Notes under the pieces: generated by a model
What the model was told of the DNA's origin: nothing
Database searches by the model: none
Seen by the model: the letters and a program-made list of their open reading frames with translations, nothing else
In this document: piece by piece, positions 59,590 to 64,000 of the stretch
Layout: every line of letters starts with the position of its first letter
How positions within the stretch are numbered: position 1 is the first letter of the stretch
From: Luzula sylvatica
Lineage: Eukaryota > Streptophyta > Magnoliopsida > Poales > Juncaceae
Assembly: GCA_946800325.1 (NCBI GenBank)
Contig: OX326959.1
Coordinates: 14,290,862 to 14,354,861 of the forward strand
Reading direction: 5' to 3'
DNA length: 64,000 bases
Translations under genes and position numbers: made by a program

Positions 59590-62500
59590 AAAATATATAT
59601 TAGTTACACAAATGAAATATGAATACCAATGCAGACACAAAAACGGAAACAAAAACGAAAAACAAATAGAAACCATCAATACAAACACAATGCTCGGACA
59701 AAAACGCGGTTACAAAAAACAAATACTAATTAGACAAATGAAATACAAATACCAATGTGGATAAAAAAACATAAACGAAAACGAAAAACAAATAACAATA
59801 TCAATCTCAATACGAATCGCAAAATAAAAATTATAAATACAAATACAAATGAAAATACAAAAACAAAATACGAATATTTGAACATAACTAATATAGCAAA
59901 AAATAATGAACATTCGAACATACCAAGCAAACATAACAAATCAATAACGAAGATTTGATACGAATACAACACAAAACAGAAATACACGATACAAATACTA
60001 GAGAAATAGATAAACACGAATTGCCATTAATAAATACAAAGCATGTATGCAAAATGAATACCAAAAAAAAAATGAAAAACAAAAACCTATACCATTATGT
60101 ATCTGAATACAAGTGCGGAGAAAAAAAAAATACAAATACAAATACACACAAAAAAACAAAAACGAATACATAAACGGAATTCAGATACAAACACGACACT
60201 AAATATGAATACCAAATACAATTACATAATACAAATACAAAATACAGGCACAAATATTAAATGCTAACACGAGTGTGAATACGAAAATGAAATACGAATA
60301 TTAATATGAATACAAAGACGAACACAAAAGAACATACGAATACAAATTGGAACATGAATGCGATTGCGATTGCGATTGCGATTGCGAATTACGAAATAAG
60401 AAATCCCAAACTCATAATACGAAATATGAAATACGAATGTGAGTAGAAATACCAATACAAATACAAATACGATATAAGAAATATGAGTTAAATTACAAAA
60501 GCTAATACAAACACAAATACGAAATACCAATACATACACAAATACAAATACAAATCGAAATACAAATACAAACACAAACATAAATAAACAAAATCAAACG
60601 ACTTCGTGATAATCGTTTGGTTCATTTTCTTGACTTTGCCGATGATGTCTAATACAATAAACAAATTTTATAGCAAGAAATATTTGAATTGATCAAGAAA
60701 GTCGGCTCTTCAACAATTCAGACGATTGTTGCTTTAAAATTTGTGCAAGTCAAGATTTACTGAGGCACACGACCCGTAAATAAATACAAAATACGAAAAA
60801 ACAAAGATGAGTACGTACACATACACAATTGAAGGAAATACAGTTTCGGGATCAACCGTAAAAGTGTACACAAGGATAAACGAATGTAGTCGTACATTCG
60901 TAGCCATAACTTTCAGTAGGAAAATCCGATTTGAATGGTTCAAATTGGGTAAGATAGATAATTAGATTATCTATAACCTTCATGTGGAAATATATTTCAT
61001 ATGACCGAAGTATAAGTGTCGTTTCTGTGAAATACCGAAAGGGTGCAACAGTATGACATACAGTTAGTAAAACAGTCATAACTTTTGCATACGAATTCCA
61101 ATTGGGCTGGGCCAAATTGGGTTGTGTAGATAATGAGATTATCTACAACTTTTGTGTTGGTTTATTTTCTGTCAGAGAAATTTATCAATTTCGTCTGGAC
61201 AGAATACTAACCAGGTTCATGCAGTTTTCTGTGTGAAAGGGTGTATATTGGATATACACGCCTTTTGGCTAATCATAATCCTATTAGGTATAAATAGGAT
61301 ACTTTCTCTCTCATCACTATGCAATTCATTCAGAATTATCCAGAAAATTGTGAGACAAATTTCTAGAGAGTGAAAAGGGGTAAAAGAGAGAAACCGTGAA
61401 AAGGTGTTTTGCGGTTTAGAGAATCAATTCGATTAAGCAAGTTCACCGGTGCATCGTCTAGGCAGGTGCATCCGTGACCGACGTCTTGCGACTCAAGGTG
61501 GATACACGTAGAGGAGCAACAACTGAGGCTCTCACGATTGTGATCGATTCGGACGCGTGAATTCAGTCGGAGACGAAATCAAGCGAATCGGCGAAGTCAA
61601 CAAACGGTGAAAGACGCGTGGTGTGGGACGCGCGTATTGTCACCAACGTGACAGGAGAAAGAAGGCAGCGATCAACCCTTCGTGTGCAATCAATTTTGCA
61701 CCGGTAAAGATCTAACCTTCTATTTGCATCGTACCCTCGAAGTCGTGGCGTGATCTCGGGAATCGGGGAACCGGACCGGGCCTACATATCCGCTGCGCGG
61801 GCCCGGGGCCGGGGATATTTCCCATCAACAATTACAAATGAATTATATGCACGAATACGAAATATGAAAACGAATTGAACTCGAATACATACACGAATAC
61901 GATTATGAACTAGAAACAAACACAAGTACATACACCATATATGAATACCAAATACAATTTATGGTATATAAATACACATACACATACAAATACGAAAGAC
62001 CAACACAAGTACGAAATACGTATATTAATGCGAACACATACACGAACACAAACACAAATACAAATACAAACACAGATAAAAATATATTACGAAATACGAA
62101 ATAATCGAATACGAATACAAACACAAACATAAATAAACGAAATCAAACGACTTTATGATAATCTTTTGGTTCTTTTTCTTGACTTTGCCGATGATGTATA
62201 GAACAATAAACAAATTTTATAGCAAAAATCATTTGAATTGTTCAAGAAAGACGGTTCTTAAACAATTCAGACGGTTGTTGCTCTAAAATTTGTGCAAATC
62301 ATGATTTACTGAGGCAAATGACCCGTAAATAAACGCAAAATACAAAAAAACAAAGATAAGTGCGTACACTTACACATTTACAAATGAATTATCAACACGA
62401 ATACAAAATACGAATACAAATATGAATTCGAATACAAACATGAATACGATTATGAACTAGAAACAAATACAAATATGGACACCAAATACAAATACCAAAT

Positions 62501-63320
62501 ACAATAACGGAATATGAATACACATACAAATACGAAATACCAACACAAATGTGAAATACAAATATTAATGCCAACACAAATACAAATAATAACACAAATA
62601 CAAATATAATTAGCCATTACGAAATACAAAATGTGAATCAGAATAAGAATACATATACAAATACAAATATATACAAACAAATTCAAACAATTTTATGATA
62701 ACCTTTCGGCTCATGTTCTAGATTTTGCCAATGATGTATGAAATAATAAATAAATTTTATAGGAACAACTATTTGAATTGTTCGAGAAAGACGAATGTAA
62801 AATAATTAAGATGATTGTTAGTAAAAAATAATTATGAAAATCATGATTTACCGCGGTGAAACATACCGTAACTGAATACAAAATACGAAATATGAAATAC
62901 AAAAAAGATGAATACCTACAAATGTACATATACAAATATGAATACGATTTTGAACAACAAATTATCGGCTGCGAACTACGAAAAACAAAACACGAAATTC
63001 GAATTGTGAAATATAAAAAATAAAGCATGAATAACTATATGAATAGGAACAGCTACACAAATACGAGCACATAAACGGAAAATAAATATCAATACCACGA
63101 ACTCCGAAAAACAAAATAAATTACGAGTGCACATAGGAAAATACAAATATGGGATACAAATACCTTTTGCTTATTTTCTTGAATTTGCCGATGATGTATA
63201 AAAGAATAAACAAATCTTAAAGCAAGAACCGTTTGAATTGTTTGAGGAAGCCGGCTCTCGAACAATTCAAACATTTCTTGCTCCAAAATTTATAAAATCA
63301 TGATTTACTGAGGCAAACGC
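59590..63320. repeat. A-rich ATACAA/ATACGA repeat field with a four-times repeated ~190-bp module
   Basis: Over roughly 3.7 kb the sequence is dominated by AAATACAAATACGAAATACG-type words. Four copies of a more complex module interrupt it at about 60597-60790, 62143-62345, 62685-62880 and 63160-63320. Each has CTTGACTTTGCCGATGATGT (or a near match), AATAAACAAATTTTATAGCA, TTGAATTG and ATCATGATTTACTGAGGCA. Together they form higher-order units. The many ORFs on the minus strand (FVFVFVFV, VCICIC) are repeat translations. A solo LTR is inserted at 60830. Confidence 0.85.
60830..61827. mobile_element. Solo LTR (998 bp) of an LTR retrotransposon
   Basis: It begins TGAAGGAAATA and ends TATTTCCCATCA, imperfect inverted termini with TG...CA. 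It is flanked by a perfect 5-bp duplication ACAAT (60825-60829, 61828-61832). The equivalent place in the neighbouring module (about 62375-62385) is uninterrupted. A TATAAATA box lies at 61289-61296, so the LTR is probably oriented plus. The GC-rich final third (about 61440-61820) contrasts with the A-rich host. There is no internal domain, primer-binding site or second LTR, so it is a recombination product. The superfamily cannot be assigned. Confidence 0.87.
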
Positions 63321-63409
63321 AATATCCATACAGATTTTATATCGAAATGATTTGTTCTCCTTTTTTTAATGCATCTTATTATGTGTTGTTTTATTATGAA
63401 ATGTTCATG

Positions 63410-63681
63410 TATTACGTTTTTTTGTAGATGTCCATTAAAATGTACCTATAATCCGTTCACATCATGCATGCAATCAACATATACGGTAGAGTTATTTAGA
63501 TTCAAGATAAATTATTTTTTCGTTCATAAATAAATGTCCATTTCGTATTACGTTTTTTTGTAGATGTCCATTAAAATGTACCTATAATCCGTTCACATCA
63601 TGCATGCAATCAACATATACGGTAGAGTTATTTAGATTCAAGATAAATTATTTTTTCGTTCATAAATAAATGTCCATTTCG
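63410..63681. repeat. Perfect 136-bp tandem duplication
   Basis: 63410-63545 and 63546-63681 appear identical, each starting TATTACGTTTTTTTGTAGAT. A partial third start (TATTA) follows at 63682. The absence of differences indicates a very recent event or an assembly artefact. Confidence 0.95.
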
Positions 63682-63976
63682 TATTAGACACACATAATAC
63701 GATAATTTCGTTATAAATAACTTTTGAACCTTGACTTGTGTACGCAAAAACATTTTTGTACTTACAAGCAATGCAAACAATGAACAATCAACAAAAATAA
63801 GATTTTCAGAATCTACAAATTAGTCATGGGAATTCCTTGCTTTTGTGAAGTCCCGCGCAATTCCACGCAATTTCTCTTATTTGCTATCATTAAACATAAT
63901 TTTCGTAACATATGTGCACAAACACACTACAAAACAAATAAAACTCCAATACAACAAAAATCCGAAAAAAAACAAA
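63682..63976. other. AT-rich sequence before the final hairpin
   Basis: No gene is seen. A decayed hairpin-like phrase CCCGCGCAATTCCACGCAAT at about 63852 resembles the palindrome at 57570. Confidence 0.45.
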
Positions 63977-64000
63977 CCCGCAAAATCGCGGGGGCGAAGC
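63977..64000 (+). mobile_element. Helitron-like 3' terminus cut by the window edge
   Basis: The hairpin CCCGCAAAATCGCGGG (63977-63992) is followed by GGCGAAGC, laid out exactly as the terminus at 57570-57598 (hairpin, GATAAAG, CTAG). The last base, C at 64000, would be the first base of CTAG. Confidence 0.5.

Noticed and set aside
59710..62686. Many minus-strand hydrophobic ORFs (FVFVFVF, YICICIC)
   Set aside because: They are the complement of the AAATACAAATAC repeat; apparent membrane segments are an artefact of T-rich codons.

Overview
The window is AT-rich plant nuclear DNA, most likely from a eudicot. It holds spliced genes of land-plant families (R2R3-MYB, LISCL-type GRAS, plant LRAT/NC-domain protein), dense nested transposons, tRNA-derived SINEs and long simple repeats. 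There are no prokaryotic-style operons, rRNA genes or CRISPR arrays. Gene density is low: two confident intact genes, one small-peptide gene, one speculative gene, and two sizeable pseudogenes of host genes.

Layout. 1-1.1 kb looks like the end of an LTR retrotransposon. 4.8-24 kb is a set of collinear but diverged non-coding segmental duplications (about 4.85-13.2 kb, 17.95-23.2 kb, 23.3-23.9 kb). Each copy carries different insertions, so one copy often supplies the empty site for an insertion in another. This exposes a 4.65-kb minus-strand Helitron (5872-10522) carrying a spliced, broken piece of a TBC-domain Rab-GAP gene, plus hAT-like, MULE-like and long-TIR elements with target-site duplications. 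A truncated LINE and an unusual GC-rich retroposon (16-bp TSD) sit between the copies. 24.6-28.5 kb holds a LINE split by an hAT-like MITE, a SINE and a 1.5-kb TIR element.

Genes. An LRAT-domain gene (29705-30743) follows a 79-bp GA-rich minisatellite. An R2R3-MYB gene of the MYB61/MYB50/MYB86 clade (41741-43417) has a long CT microsatellite in its promoter and a tandem array just downstream. A 74-aa two-exon peptide gene lies at 47664-47971. A GRAS (SCARECROW-LIKE, LISCL) gene at 54940-56705 lacks its N-terminal part and has a one-base frameshift. A weak three-exon candidate lies at 57877-58909.

The right end (59.6-63.3 kb) is a degenerate A-rich ATACAA/ATACGA repeat field with four copies of a roughly 190-bp module. 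It is interrupted by a clean 998-bp solo LTR and followed by a perfect 136-bp tandem duplication. The window stops inside what looks like another Helitron 3' terminus. I see no functional linkage among the genes. The main biology here is transposon capture, nesting and local tandem amplification. All homology statements come from recognising motifs by eye; no database search was run.
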